Positions 1 through 30,363 of a stretch of DNA of 64,000 bases are shown in pieces. The DNA is from Marisa cornuarietis (Eukaryota; Mollusca; Gastropoda; Architaenioglossa; Ampullariidae): NCBI GenBank assembly GCA_004794655.1, contig SMMW01000592.1:1-64000 (forward strand), given 5' to 3'. A program made the translations under genes and the position numbers. Every line of letters starts with the position of its first letter. The first letter of the stretch is position 1. The notes under the pieces were generated by a model. It worked only from the letters and a program-made list of their open reading frames with translations. It had not been told where the DNA came from and ran no database searches.

Positions 1-475
1 TAATAAATGTTGCTGTTAAATCTAGATTTATGCGTTTATCTCTGCATAACAAAGAAGATCAGTTCAATAAAGAGTCTGTAATGTTCTTTTTACAATTTAT
101 TTTTACATTAAATGTAAAGCAGTCTGCAATTGCATAGAAGGTGGTTGGTTTAAATTGATTTAGAGGACGTAAAAGGCAAATACAAACTGCACAACACTTA
201 ATAACATTGTTACTACACAGATTCGTAGAGATGTTGGCCCTTGTTGTTATGTTTTTTCGTCTCTAGCTGTTTTCTTTCCCCACATTGTACAGATCAATGC
301 ATCGTAGATTACTTGAAAGCTGGTGATGCAGTAAAGCTTTTCAAATAGAATGTACCACCAAAGTGTAGCCCTTGGTGATAACTTCGAGTGCTATAGCATC
401 ATTGATTATTCAAATCCCAAGAAAAGAAGTAGTTATTTTTTTCAGTTAAAGCCAGTACATTAACCCATCACTTAC

Positions 476-17897
<17,422 letters not shown>

Positions 17898-18225
17898 CTG
17901 ACAAGAAAAACTCACATCACTGCTTCATGCAAAAGTCGAAAAGGACTCAAATGAGCCTTAAAGTACCGACAATAATAATTGTTCCTAAATATTTCATTAA
18001 CATTACTTTTGTAAGCATACTTTTTTTGCAAACAAAATAGTGTAAATCGTTAATATCATATGAATTAAAACTTAAACTAATTAAAGCACTGCCGTATCTT
18101 ACGTGGTTATTTTTGTTGTATTTTTACTTTTATTTCAACGAAACTAATTCTTTTGAACTTGGATATACTCTTATTTTAAATTGTGACTCAAAACAGTAGT
18201 GACCCGAAATCCCAGAAATTAAGAT

Positions 18226-18659
18226 TAAAGATAAAGCACGGTATCGTAGCGGCTGTGGCAGTGAGTTATAAAGTGGTTCAACGGAAGTAGGGTACGGCAT
18301 GTTGAAATAGGAACCCATTTTTTTATCTTTTATGGTGTATTAGTTAGCTGTTACTTCTGGATGTACAGATGGACAGTTTCAATCACCCAACAAAGTCTTC
18401 GTAAAAAGGTATGCAACTTATATATCGTTGTTCATTGGTCGGTAAAGATAGGTGTTGTTATGATATTTTAGTTTAGGATTTTTTCCCAAACTTATATCCC
18501 TCGGTGCTAATCGAATTTATTCATCAGTAAAAATAAATTACTGGATGACCCAGACAAACTTAAACACAGAGGAAAAGATTGAAAGACTACAGATCGTCTG
18601 TAAATGTGTTCCTGATCTCTCTTTAATAAAACACGCACGCACGCACACCCACCCACACC

Positions 18660-18753
<94 letters not shown>

Positions 18754-19224
18754 TTACTGAAACTATTCAGCAGGGAGCTGTATAGTCGAGCCCAGCTCAA
18801 GTTAAATCGATTCACAATGGACATAAAAGTACTCCTGGCCTAACGGAATGTTTTTTTGTGCCGAGAAGAAGACCATTGACTGGTCGCTGTGCTTGTGCTC
18901 ATTCTCCTGTGCTTCGATAACAGTGTACTCTTTTACAATGGTCGTCGGTATCTACCTTATTACCACGCAAAGCTGCTTACTTGAGCAATCTTTTAGACCT
19001 TTAAGTAGGTAGACTCTCTTGACAGACACCTAATCTCTTCCTTTGAGATTTTTACCTTCAAGTAGCACCTTCTTTTCGACAGCAGAGATTAAGTGTGTCT
19101 TGTGATTTGAGTCTTGTCATGAAAAAAATGTCCTCTCATCTCTCAAGTCAGATTAAATTTGCAGTTTGATATCTAAATGTCTATAAAATGTCATTCATTG
19201 GACAAACGTTTGAAGTCTTTGCCT
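18226..19224 (+). repeat. Local tandem duplication, left copy (interrupted)
   Basis: Two segments, about 18226-18330 and 18924-19224, match 19452-19814 in the same order, for example cggtatctaccttattacca versus cggtatctatcatattacca. Roughly 600 bp including the AC repeat was inserted into, or lost from, one copy. No coding potential is evident. Confidence 0.7.
18671..18749. repeat. (AC)n microsatellite
   Basis: About 39 AC units, preceded by ACGC and ACCC variants from about 18630. It lies inside the insertion that separates the two parts of the left copy of a local duplication. Confidence 0.96.
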
Positions 19225-19451
19225 CATTTCGTCGACAAAATGCCATCGAACTACAGGAAGCTGAACATTCCGTTCCTGGCCAAAGCTGTTGAAATGTTTG
19301 TAGGTAAGTAAATGTATTACAGTGGAAAATGTGATTAAATTTATCTCGTAGATCTTCGTATATCGTCTTTAAATATCATTGATGTTAATTCTTTTGAATT
19401 TATCGCCATTAAGAGTAAAATAGCAGGAACTTTAAGCAACACATATTAAGT

Positions 19452-19814
19452 TAAAGCTACCGTAACATAGCTGCTGTAGTGACAGTGATTTATAAAGCGA
19501 ATCAACAGCATGTTGAAGTTGGAAGCCAAGGTTTCTTCTTTATTGTTCTTTTGTCGGTATCTATCATATTACCATGCAAAGCTGCTTACGTCCACAAATT
19601 TTCTACACCTCTCACTTGGCAGACACCCTTGACTGGCGCCTGTTTTCTTAACCCTGTTTTTCGACATTCTAAATATTCTATCAAGTTTGCTTGTGCTTTA
19701 GTCTTGTCAAAAGTTGCCCTTTTATCTCTCAAGTAAAATTAAATTAGCAATTTTGATATCAAAATGTCTACTGAATTGTGAATCTTTGCAATAAACCGTT
19801 TGAAACTCTGCGCC
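19452..19814 (+). repeat. Local tandem duplication, right copy
   Basis: The uninterrupted counterpart of 18226-19224. Copies are visibly diverged. Confidence 0.7.
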
Positions 19815-21598
19815 ATGCCCTTGAGATTAAAGTGGCTAGAAACAGTTTATGCACTAACCTTGACCTTTCACATCGGGAGGAAAAAGAAAGAAACTAGTAA
19901 TGCAGACAACTGCAAGGGTTTGCCATCTCGAGCCTGTAAAGGAATAACATAAAATGATCAGGAACTAAACAATCTATACATGCTAAGCTGCATGATAATA
20001 GTGGCTTAAACTACAACAACGATATTGCTGGTTAGAAAAAATGTAAAATCTTGTGGCAAACTATACAAATGTTTTCAAGTTTCGCTTGTTTTTATTGTTG
20101 TTGCTGCTGTCTAATCTGTATGCTCGTACTTTTCTTCTTTCGGTCTATCTATCAATCTGTGTATTTGTCTAGCTGGTTGTTTTTATAGCAAGCAGCTGCT
20201 GCTGTTGACAAGTATATGTCCTAGGTGCGTGGATTATTACGTACAAACCAACTTTGCAAAAGCAACGCACCAACGAAAAGAAACAAAAGTCTGCATATCT
20301 ATGTATTCACAGAAAAAGAAATGCTACAGAGAAGGAGAGAAAATAAAGTAACAGTTCATGGAGTTACATTTCAGAGAGAAAAGTCTGCGTGCTGAAATGT
20401 AGCTCTTCGGTTAGTTCTTACCTTTACAAAGTTGGATGACTGGCATAGGTTAAGGGAGAGCAACTCTTCACGGTGATTTTCCCTCCCTTTTAAAGGCACC
20501 ATTAGCAGGAAGTGAATTTCTATTGCTCCTTCTCAGACAATTAATAGAGACCTTTTATCATCGAACTAATCGTTGATTACGAAATGGAACATTCAGCTTG
20601 TGATCGATCTCACTGATATAGTGCCAGACACTTAGTGATCGACTCAGGTGCTTCATTGCTATACATAATCTGACCTTGCCAACAGTCACATAACTAGTAC
20701 AACGATTTACATAAAAAAAACTTATAAAACTATGATAATAAGAATAAAACGAAGGTATGATTTAAACTTTGATTTCTTGCTCACAAAATGTAGATAGTAA
20801 AACTCGCTTCAGTTTGCTTTCAGTTCATCTGTACTGAGCTGAAAACTAATCGAGTAGAAACGTGCAAAAACAAAACATTCCATAAATGTATGTTTATGGG
20901 AGTTAAAACGGAGAAACGGGAGAAAAAGAACAAGAAAAGTGGGAGAATTTAAAATTTTTGTTTTCACCTATAGCCTTTAAGGAATATAACAACTAGAAAA
21001 TAAATGTATGAGAATACAGTTTACAAACGAATAAACATTCTCAAGAAGTGAGAATATAATTGTTTTTATGTGCTTGTTCGTGTATTACGCGCGTGTGTGT
21101 GTTTGGGTGTTTTTATATGAATATATCTATATATATATTTATACCCGTTAAAGGGGCGGTGCTTTTATACGTGTGCGTGGGTGTCTGTTTGTTCGTGTGC
21201 TCGTTTATGTACGCGCTCGGGTATGGAATTGCGAACAACCCCAACTGTCGCCAATGGTTGGCGTCTCGATATTTGCAGACAAGATAGCACCAGTTCCTTC
21301 CTCAACACTGGGTGTCATCTGATAGTGAGGAGTACGTGACTGAGAGTCACGACATTTACCTCTGTGTCCGTTCCGCTGCTCCAGTCAAGCATTCTCTTTT
21401 GGGACAACGACCTTCACCTAACTCGCCCCTCATGACCGAAGCAGGTGCACACGTTTTCGAAGTCTCACTGGCGTCTTATCCACTTTATGAAAACCGTGTT
21501 TTATCAGGCAGAAATATGGAAAGAAAATAAACATTGAAATAGGACGTATGTTTCTTTATTGCACATATGTACATATCTGTATGTAAATACTAATTGTG

Positions 21599-21622
21599 TA
21601 TGTGTGTGTGTGTGTGTGTGTA
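21599..21622. repeat. (TG)n microsatellite
   Basis: A short TG run; neighbouring sequence to about 21680 is a degenerate TG/CG-rich stretch. Confidence 0.9.
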
Positions 21623-22789
21623 AGTTTTGTATGTTTGCGTGTGTGTGTGCGTCCGTGCGTGTGTGTGTGCGCGTGTGTCCTTTAGATGACCGGTCCAACC
21701 AAATGGCAATAAAAATGCAAAGTGGTTCACACTATCTAAAACACGACACGTGACAGGTAGACCTTAACGCTATCTCTTCCCCACTCTCTTATTTTCCTCA
21801 CAAATCCTGAGCTGGACAGTCCCGAACCCTCAGCTCTTGGCACATAACATCAGCGTCGATTCCATAAAAAGAAAGAAGACAGAGAAAACAGTTAAACTGG
21901 AAACAAAGCCTTTACTGATGGTACAGAAATCATCGAGCTGTCATATGTAGCTACGTATAACACGGTAAGTTGCTTTGAAAACGCATTTGTTCATGGGAAG
22001 ACATAAATTAGTAGCCTTAAAGGCGATTAAAACGTCAAGCGCTTCGACTTAAAAAAGGAATAGACATGGAACACACGCAGTTCTTTCTCGAGCCCCCTTT
22101 CCCACACTGGCTAGCCTCCATCTACCTGCTGGCAGGGGAGGTAGCATGACGAGGGTAGAAATACAAAACTTCATATAGATATTTTTGCTGGGATTTTCCT
22201 CCGACATGCTTGCAGGCCGTTGGTTGACCCAGTGGCATGGCGCCAGTTGTTTCACCCCCTGGTATGGTGCCAGTGTAATTGCACATCATGAAAGTTGGAG
22301 CTGCTGGGGGTTTTTGGGTGAGGGTGGTGGGCAAAAGATTTCAACGAAGAAAGAAACTTTGGTACTCTTTGGGTACGTGACATGAGTAAGTCTGTCTTAG
22401 TCACTGACTGAATAATACAGCTGTCGGGGGAGCATTCTTCGTTTTTAAGCCTGACATCAAAAGGCTGTAAAACTTGCTCTTTTGTCAGTTTATTTGCCAA
22501 ACATCTCACAAAACTCAATGAATTGTTTCACAGAGAATACAAGCTTATTTTTCCGCTATACTGCTTGCAACCCGTTGAAGATAATAAAATCAGAGAATGT
22601 GATTCACAGCTTGCTAACGACCTTTGATTTCTAGAATACAGTGACAAGTACTTGCAACTTTTTTACGAGTCCCTATTCCTCCATCAGTGTATGCGTTCCT
22701 TTTATTTAAGTCACAAAAATAGTCATTTGCGGCAAATCCCACATGGTGCTTCACTTGAAATAAGAAGTTAGTCTGTTATATGTGAATAT

Positions 22790-22870
22790 GGGTGCATGGT
22801 TGTTGATGATTTAGTCTAAAAATTATTTATGTAAAGCGCTCTAGGCAAATCGTTAAATAAATCTTCATTA

Positions 22871-22912
<42 letters not shown>
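22790..22912 (+). mobile_element. Retroelement 3' tail with (ATT)n
   Basis: The segment gtaaagcgctctaggcaaat followed by aataaatcttcatt and an ATT array resembles the 3' end common to invertebrate LINE/SINE families ('TGTAAAGCGCTCTGAGC...'). No coding part remains; family assignment is uncertain. Confidence 0.5.
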
Positions 22913-22915
<3 letters not shown>

Positions 22916-23469
22916 ATAATCAGGGGTACGGGCATCATCATCTATAAAAGATTAGGATAATCAAAATTTATCTGTTGTATTCTAATTTCTGTATGTTGTT
23001 TGAAAATGGTTGCTTTTGGAATTAAGTCTTAAACTTAAACGAAGACATTTCATCGGGGAATAAAATTGTCATCTTATGTTTTCTTGTGTCGTTATGTACT
23101 CATCTTTTTTAAGCTTTTTTCTATTTTATTCAGCAAGTTTTAATTTTACCAAGGTTTCGTAGTATGCTTGTTCTCGTCCAGTCTCTTTCATATGTGAAGG
23201 AACTTTAATATCCATCTTGGACAATTGAAGTGAAGATGTTGACTCTTCTAGAGATAGTCAGGCAGTACTCAAGGTTATAGGTTATTATTCCAAGATTTCT
23301 ACATATGCTGAGTTTGGAAAAAGTTCCTTGTGCTAAGCTTATTTTAGTCATTTGGAAAAAAATGTTGGCGCTTTTACAGAAAGGTGTTGATGACCGATAA
23401 TGTGTTCCCACACACACACGAACTGACGTCTATAAAGGTCAAAGATTATTTAATTAAAAATTCAGTTTG

Positions 23470-23790
23470 GTCACGAAGGGGGTCTAGATCCGGGACATGA
23501 TTAAACGCAGCCACTCAAGGGTGTCGTCTGGAAGGAAGCGACTATGGGGGAAGGGTGGCGGTCATTCGTCAGCTTTTTAGATAACACCCCCCTCAGCTTA
23601 ACCCCCAAGCACTGGCACTCGCTGTCTGAGGTGACCGAGTTTGTCAAAGTCAAGACGAGAAGTCTAAGCTCAAACACGTGAAATTTGTTCACAATTTTTT
23701 TCATGCTTACACCTGCGATGAAAACTGATTGCTAAACACGAACATTTATAAAACAAAAAGATAATTTAGTAAACTGTGAGACTCAACAGT
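23470..23790 (+). repeat. Imperfect direct repeat, left copy
   Basis: It matches 23960-24252 through a shared end block (attgctaaacacgaacattt versus attgctaaacacgattattt, then gataatttagta) and through a C-rich segment with shared words such as gtctgaggtg. Function unknown. Confidence 0.6.
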
Positions 23791-23959
23791 ATTATATTAC
23801 GACTTGACTGCCAGTCTGATTAATTGATTAGCTGTCATTAGTAGCAGACGGAGCTTTCTCTCAATATGTGACACACTCAGTCTCATAACGTTAGTAATCA
23901 TAATTAAAGATTTATATATTGTTTATTGTTTGTTCATTATTCTTACTTTTATGTCGCAC

Positions 23960-24299
23960 GGTTTGCTTTAAGGCTTGACCCCCATCGACCTGTGTGCACT
24001 CTTCTCACTCAGGTAGTAGGTCAGCGACACGGTCCGTGACACCTCAACTGACATTAACGTCTGAGGTGCAGTCAGACAGTCCCCCCCTCCCTCACTACCT
24101 GGCGCGACTGGGCTTGTAAGAGATCGAGTAAACATGAGTTCAAACAGGTGAAATGTGTGCACTTTTATTCATATTTACATCTGTCATGAAAACGTATTGC
24201 TAAACACGATTATTTATGAAATAACAGATAATTTAGTACACTAGAAGAAATTAAGCTTGATTGATAATTTAGTACACTATAAGAAATTAAGCTTGATTT
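23960..24299 (+). repeat. Imperfect direct repeat, right copy, ending in a 36-bp tandem duplication
   Basis: Counterpart of 23470-23790. From about 24229 a unit of about 36 bp beginning gataatttagtacacta and ending ttaagcttgatt is repeated twice. Confidence 0.65.
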
Positions 24300-25889
24300 T
24301 TTTCTTTTGTGTTCTGCATGCAAGATAAAAGGATACTTCCTAAGTGAAGTGAATTTTCATGCGAAATTATTTACGGTTTTGGGGGTATTTTTCACTAAGT
24401 TATATGTACGATCCTAGCTGTTCTTAACGCAAAGGTGTCTTCAGAGATGATTTTTATCTACTGTACATATCAGAGAATGAATGAATTTTAAGAATGAATT
24501 TTTTTTTGTTCGCCTTTCAATTACACGTTAATTGAAAATACTTTGTTTCTAAAATTTTGTGCGTCACTTAAACATTTGTAAATTTCACCCGATGAACCGC
24601 AAATCAAAGATAACTGTATATAAATCTGTTATATTTACCTATTGGACACTGACTGCTATTGCGTTAACATTGGGATACTGTTAACACCGTTTCTCTGTTA
24701 TCATCTGACAGAGTTTCTTTTCATTTTATAATAATTACAGTCAGGCCTGACGAGACTTGGGGGACAAGGGGGTCTGGTCTTGGTCAGTGTAATTTTTTAA
24801 GTAAATCTCCAAGGAAAGAAAAAAAATAGAGTAACACGGCTGCAAAATACAAAATCATTTTCCTTATTTACTTACCACTTTACATGTATAGAGTTCTAAA
24901 CTGCTCATCTCTTGCAGTGGTGTAGATCTTAGTTGTTTGCTGTCTACATTACGTTACTTAAGGTAATACAGATATTGCAAATCTAAATATAACTGGTAAG
25001 CATACTACTATATACTAGGAAAATAATTCGTGATTACAGTTAATGGTCAATGCCAAGAACCCAGAAAAGTCTTCTGCCTCGGGCCCAAAAATGTCCTCTG
25101 CCCGGAGGTACGTGCTGGCTCTCGGCGGCCCTGATTACAGTCCATGATTCTAGTTGTCATCCACCACCTGTGAGCCCCTACAGTTGTCTGTACTACTCTC
25201 AGTCTTCTACGGCACATACCAAAGATACAGAGTTTCTGCTTCACTGCCCGCAGTATTTGCGATCCAACGTCTTTGATCTTTGTCATTCGTCAAGGCTATG
25301 GTTCATCTGCCTATTATCACAGTAGACTTTATATATTATAAAATATTATGATATTTCTTGTTTATGACGGATCTCTTGCAAAAGAAACAAAAAACCGTTA
25401 CATAGCTCTGGCTACCTCTGCCTGATTTAAAATGCACCCCATGCAGTCCAGCAAAAGTTCACTGACACAAAAATACGGGTCACAGTCACTACATACCACT
25501 CAGTCAAGTGACATGATATTAAACGTGACACCCGTAAAAAAACACAAAAACGTATTATTCTCGGTTTTGTGAAAGATTTGTAATTGACTGGTTTTAAAAG
25601 ACATTTTGAAACAGGCTACAGGGTGAACATAAGACAAAGATTGTTGTGCCTAAGTCATATATTTGTCTTCCTACGTCAGGGTAGATGTGTCTATGGGTTA
25701 ACTGCCGATAGCCATGAATACAGGCTCTAGTGTTTTCTCTTTGTACTTCCGAATTATCCCCTGCGTCATTCCAGTTCTCCGTAGTGCAAAATCATTTTTT
25801 TAACAAATGCGGACGACAAACCAGCCACAAAGCTGCAGTGTTAATATCCGTGTAGACCAAGAGAGAACTATTCCTCGTGCTCATAAGAT

Positions 25890-26530
25890 TGTAACATATT
25901 TTATTTGAAGATTAACTTATATTAGCAATATAAAACAAAGTATTTCGTTGCTGTTCTCAATCGGAGAGTGTGTTCTCTTTACTCAGTTTACCCCCTCTCT
26001 TATATGCATTGAAGTATTCTAACTCATTCTTAGGGTCAACTTTTTTATCAGGGCTTTGTGCAAGTTGAACTTTTATATCATCTAGTGCATCCGGTCCATG
26101 TGATTCTCTCCCAAAAAAACATTGTCGGCCATACAGGTCATGGAGCAGCTTCTTGCTGTTATCGCTTTAGTACGCAATCTTTAATCAACAAGGAAGTTAG
26201 TTTAAAGGTCATTAATAACATTGTTTCATTGGTTGGCAGCAGTTTCTAGCTGTTATCACTCTAGTACGCAATCTGTAACGAACAAGGAAGTTAGTTTGAA
26301 GTTCATTAACGTTGCCTCCTATGTCAGCTGACAGGTTTCTTTTTAAGTTTAGCATAAAATCGTTTGATATCAGTGCGTGTAAACTGGTTTGCACTATTTA
26401 CTCATTGAACACTTGAAGGAAAAAATAAGAAAGAATGATAAAACCGCATGTGTTAGGCCTTTCGCCCATGAGAACTCATTCCAAATAAGTGACGAAGTGG
26501 AGACTTTGTAATGATTATTATGTTCTCTGT
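25890..26530 (+). repeat. Upstream-region duplication, copy 1
   Basis: This segment, about 0.6 kb before the gene B signal exon, is repeated at about 31920-32485 in gene B intron 1. Shared landmarks are gtgttctc...ctcagttt, cttatatgcattgaagtatt, gcatccggtcca, ggagcagct, the cgcaatctt...aacaaggaagt block and gacgaagtggagact. Copy 1 also has an internal tandem duplication of about 90 bp (about 26147-26310). Confidence 0.8.
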
Positions 26531-26946
26531 AAACAAACCGAATTCATTTAAGGCAAACAATAAACACTAGATTCCCGCCACATCAGTTCACACTTAGTTC
26601 ACCACAAATCCAGTTATACAAAAATATAAGTTGGTAAGATGGCAAAAATCGAAGCAACTTTAAAGAGTTACAAAGCTATAGGGTGGACGTGAAACAAATT
26701 TGACTCCAGCTCTGGCAATCTTCTTCATTATAATAACAAAGGTTCAGATGTCAGTACATATAAACGTGCAACAAAAACGCAAAGTGTTGACAAGTTCGTA
26801 AGTAAATAAAATACAAGACGGCAGCGTCAGAGACAACACTATGTGCACTCCACTCATTTCCAGTGTTCGGCTTACATAACGAGTGTTACGAGGGTGTGCA
26901 TACGAAGATAACACTTATCACGTGCCAGAAAGGGCTGTTTCATTAA

Positions 26947-27040
26947 CCAATGAAACTGTGCAAAATACTTATCTGCTTAGAGTCACTAGTCCCAAAAGTA
27001 TATATTCTTCTTTTTTCGCAAAAGACCGCTATCTCAGACT
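26947..27040 (+). promoter_or_regulatory. Possible core promoter of gene B
   Basis: A CCAAT box (26947-26951), a TATATATT element (26999-27006) and an initiator-like TCAGACT (27034-27040) are in order upstream of the gene B start codon, giving a predicted 5' UTR of about 75 nt. Such motifs occur by chance in AT-rich DNA, so this is only a candidate. Confidence 0.28.
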
Positions 27041-27111
27041 GGGTATCGAGGATGAAGAAGCTATAGGACATCCTTAAAAACGAATCCTTTGTTAAAACAA
27101 TTTCATTGTCA

Positions 27112-27202
27112 ATGGCTGAAAGGGTGAAACAAAAGATTAAATCACTTAGTGCCTTGTTTTTCACTTGGCTCTGTTTGATGGGGCATGTTTCTCACACTGC
27201 TG
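27112..27202 (+). CDS. Gene B exon B1: start codon and signal peptide
   Basis: The ATG at 27112 opens MAERVKQKIK then SLSALFFTWLCLMG and HVSHTA, a basic n-region, hydrophobic core and small-residue end typical of a signal peptide. The exon stops in phase 1 at a strong donor gtgagt, which fits the phase-1 acceptor of B2. An in-frame TAG at 27064-27066 with no ATG between supports this start. The intron to B2 is about 8 kb; no intermediate exon was found. Confidence 0.72.
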
Positions 27203-30200
27203 GTGAGTAAAGTAAAATCTTTTTAATCTCATTTACATGTATTTTAAAATTTTTACAGAAAACTCTTTCTTTTTATAAAAAAGCATGTTCACTAAGAGGA
27301 AAAGGAAACATAAAAAAGCTTTTTATCAAAAACTTTTCCAAACATAGAATTATATTATTTTGTTAAAGATGTAAAAACGCTGTTAGATTATGTTATGGTG
27401 TAACCTGTTCTTCGTAGAAAAAGTTGTTATCTCCTCGACAACCCCCACCAAAATATATACAACGGTTAAGGTTTGTTGCAATAGCATTTTATCCATTAGC
27501 CTATGGATGCTGATGAAACATTCAATTAAAAATTATACAACTGTAATATGTGGCTCAGCCTTTTTAAAATAAATCTTTACCCTGAAATAATGATATTAAA
27601 GGATTTGGATGGCGTCTTGTTTCTAGGCAACTGACTGAAGATCTTCTTTTGTCCAAAAACAGTACATAAATGCCAGACTCTCTAGCCTTTCACAAGCCAC
27701 GTCCCAGACTCGGTAAATGGGTAACAAGTGACTGCCCCTATACCCGCTAAACTGTCGCGTTATCTCGATTGCAGGCTCCACATGATGGAAAATAATGTAA
27801 AGATCATTTACATTTCAAACTAACATTGACTAATTTCATACCGCATCAGGATTGAGAACGTGGTCAACCTAGGCCCTTTCCCCCACCCACCCACACTGAC
27901 ATATATGGGGATCAGGATGACTGTTGACTTCTATTGTCCCCAATGAATCTTTTGTTGACCCGCTGTTACGACTGAAAGCGAGAGCACCGTTCTGTGTGAA
28001 TAAGGTTCTTTCGCATTTTATTAATCAACTATTCATTATTTATTAACTATAGACGTTTTTAATTTATGCTAAAAAATATTACTATTGACGGATTCTATTT
28101 TTGTAGGATCTTTGTGAGCCCAAAGAGCAGTAACATGACTTTCTTATGACTAAAATGACGTGCGCGCAATTTAAATAAGGTAAATATGGTATGAGTGGGA
28201 ATACAGTAAATACGACATAGTGAGTGGGAATACCGTTCACTCAAGAAGTACGAACATTAACAATGACCAACTTTATTAGTCCCAATGGGCAGTTTAAAAA
28301 TGGGAAAGGTGCTCGGTTACTATCTATGAAGTTCTAGTTACAAACAAAACTCATTACAAGGTAAAATAAAATGAGCAAGTGAAACATGCAGGCATCAAAT
28401 AAAAAATAAAAAAAACGTAAACAGAATAAACAATAGGCTGAAGACATAAAAAGTTGAGATTAGGCAAGAAGAAAATTTTTTTTTTAATATTTAGTTCACA
28501 CCTCCTTTTCATACACAGAGCAAATCTAGTGTATGTCGCTACTAGTTATTCTACATTTGTGAGGGTGTGAAGATGCAGGTCAGAGAGTGGTAGTTGTTTC
28601 TGCCAGTTATCTTGCTTGCCTGGTCGACGGCTCTGACCAGCCTTACGGGGAGCAGGCTTTACCAGGCGATAAGGTTTAAAGTAAGAATACTTTCTACATG
28701 TAACCTGTATACGGCCTCCAGCACTTCAGGACTGAAGTTGAAACTCTAGAGTTTACTCATAAGGTGCAGTCTCTCCGAGGCAAGTTTTTGTAGTCCTGGT
28801 TTATATGATCACTAGAGGAAAACCTTCCAGCCATGACTGTTCCAGGCTACTTAAAGCTGACAGCCCTCTATACCCGCTGTTCCTTGATAGTACTATCTCT
28901 TCATTCACGTCCTATAGCAAAAAGCCATCTTCTCTGTTTTTCTAACATTCAACTCCAGAAAGCTGAGGTCAACCCATATACCCCCAGCTCCTCACTATCA
29001 GAAGGCGAGTTACCTCGATAACCAAGTTTATACTATTGAGCTAGTTTACAGATAGTACAGAATATTAATAACCTACATTTCGACGAACAAACCAACAAGT
29101 ATAAACAGCATTGACCGTTTATCTTAGCACAGCCGTCCAAAATGTATTCAGCATTTTCGTTTAATGCAGTGCTACCAGAATGAACCATAGTCTCTGTTTG
29201 GGTGGTTTCTAGCCAAATGTCACTGAAAATCGCATTCTTTATTTCCTCTCTCCAAACATATCGAATGCTCGTCAGTTTGGTCGCTCTCTCTCTCTCTCTC
29301 TCCTAGTACGAACACTATCTGGAGTTGCCCTTGTGAATAAATAAAGTTATATTGTATGGTATTGTGTTTTCATGATGATGATTTCCAGCATAGAGTTCTT
29401 CAAAGCATGTCACCTAATGCCTCATGTCACATAACGTTACATAACTTACATAATGTTATAGTTTCGCTTATCTGTTTCCTTGCTACCCTAACAATTTTGA
29501 TCTGGTACAGTTTTGACTCAAACAGGTTATGAATCCAGGCACATCGTTATCTAACTTCTTTGTTTATCAGTCTGCTCAGAGTAGCATTTAACTGACACAC
29601 CATTGGCTGTCTTGATGTGAAAGCTAAGATGACCGCATTCCCACGATTAACGTTTATCATGACTATAGTCAGCAAGAGGACATGCGATGTCGAGGGAACG
29701 GATCGTCTCGCTTTAGCACAGATGTGACAAAAAAGATCTGATATTTCTGTCCTTTACGTTCATTTACTCCTCTCTAAAAGCCGTTCTTAAACCACTCAAA
29801 GTACCGAAGTGTCAAACTTCCGAATGCCCCAGAATCCGATTGTAAAAGAAATAGAAGCAAATGTAAACTGATCTTCACCTAAGTTCCAATGTCCAGAAAG
29901 TTGGCCCCAAGCTAGTGGTTTCTTGTGAGATTCACATACATCTTTGCCAGGTGTGATCAAATATTCAACGAAATGTTCATTGTTGAGCAGGGCCTTAACC
30001 TCACTGGTTTGTTACTTCAAACATGACACTATGCTAACCTCTTGTAGTATAGCTTTCCTGAAATGTGCCTAGCCACTTGCTGCTAACTCAAGGTTATGTC
30101 AGATGTTCTTTCTCTTTTTTTTCTGTTAAGTTTAAACATTTAAAAGAAAAGTAACTTATTCTCAGGGTTCAAATGTTCTGTGTGAAGGTTCATATTTTCT

Positions 30201-30332
30201 GTAGGCCTGTTTCTATAGAGCTTGCCTTTATGTCTTCAATTCAACATATATCTATGTAGAAATGTCTGTTTACATACGTATGTTATGCCTGGATTCATGT
30301 AATAAGTTACGCTATTGTAAGGCAGATTAATA

Positions 30333-30363
<31 letters not shown>

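Larger units (their letters stand above)
17898..27111. other. Spacer between the divergent paralogs
   Basis: This 9.2-kb spacer separates gene A exon A1 from the gene B signal exon. It should contain the missing 5' exon(s) and promoter of gene A plus the gene B promoter. I looked on the minus strand for an ATG-led hydrophobic segment ending in a phase-1 donor and found no convincing one. It holds the local duplications listed below; 19816-22780 and 24300-25880 show nothing I can support. Confidence 0.6.

Noticed and set aside
18507..18824. Frames of alternating Cys-Val or Thr-His
   Set aside because: AC-repeat translations with no homology or splice support.
20415..20450. Minus-strand ATG plus phase-1 donor (MPVIQLCK) as gene A first exon
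   Set aside because: Eight codons are too short for a signal peptide, and an in-frame stop lies just upstream.
21312..21530. 72-codon plus-strand frame in the spacer
   Set aside because: No similarity I recognise, no paralogous counterpart and no convincing splice or promoter context.
23501..23704. Minus-strand frame beginning MKKIVNKFHVFELRLLVLTL as the missing gene A signal peptide
   Set aside because: It lies in a degenerate direct repeat (partner at 23960), the hydrophobic part is not followed by a usable phase-1 donor, and the partner copy does not keep it.
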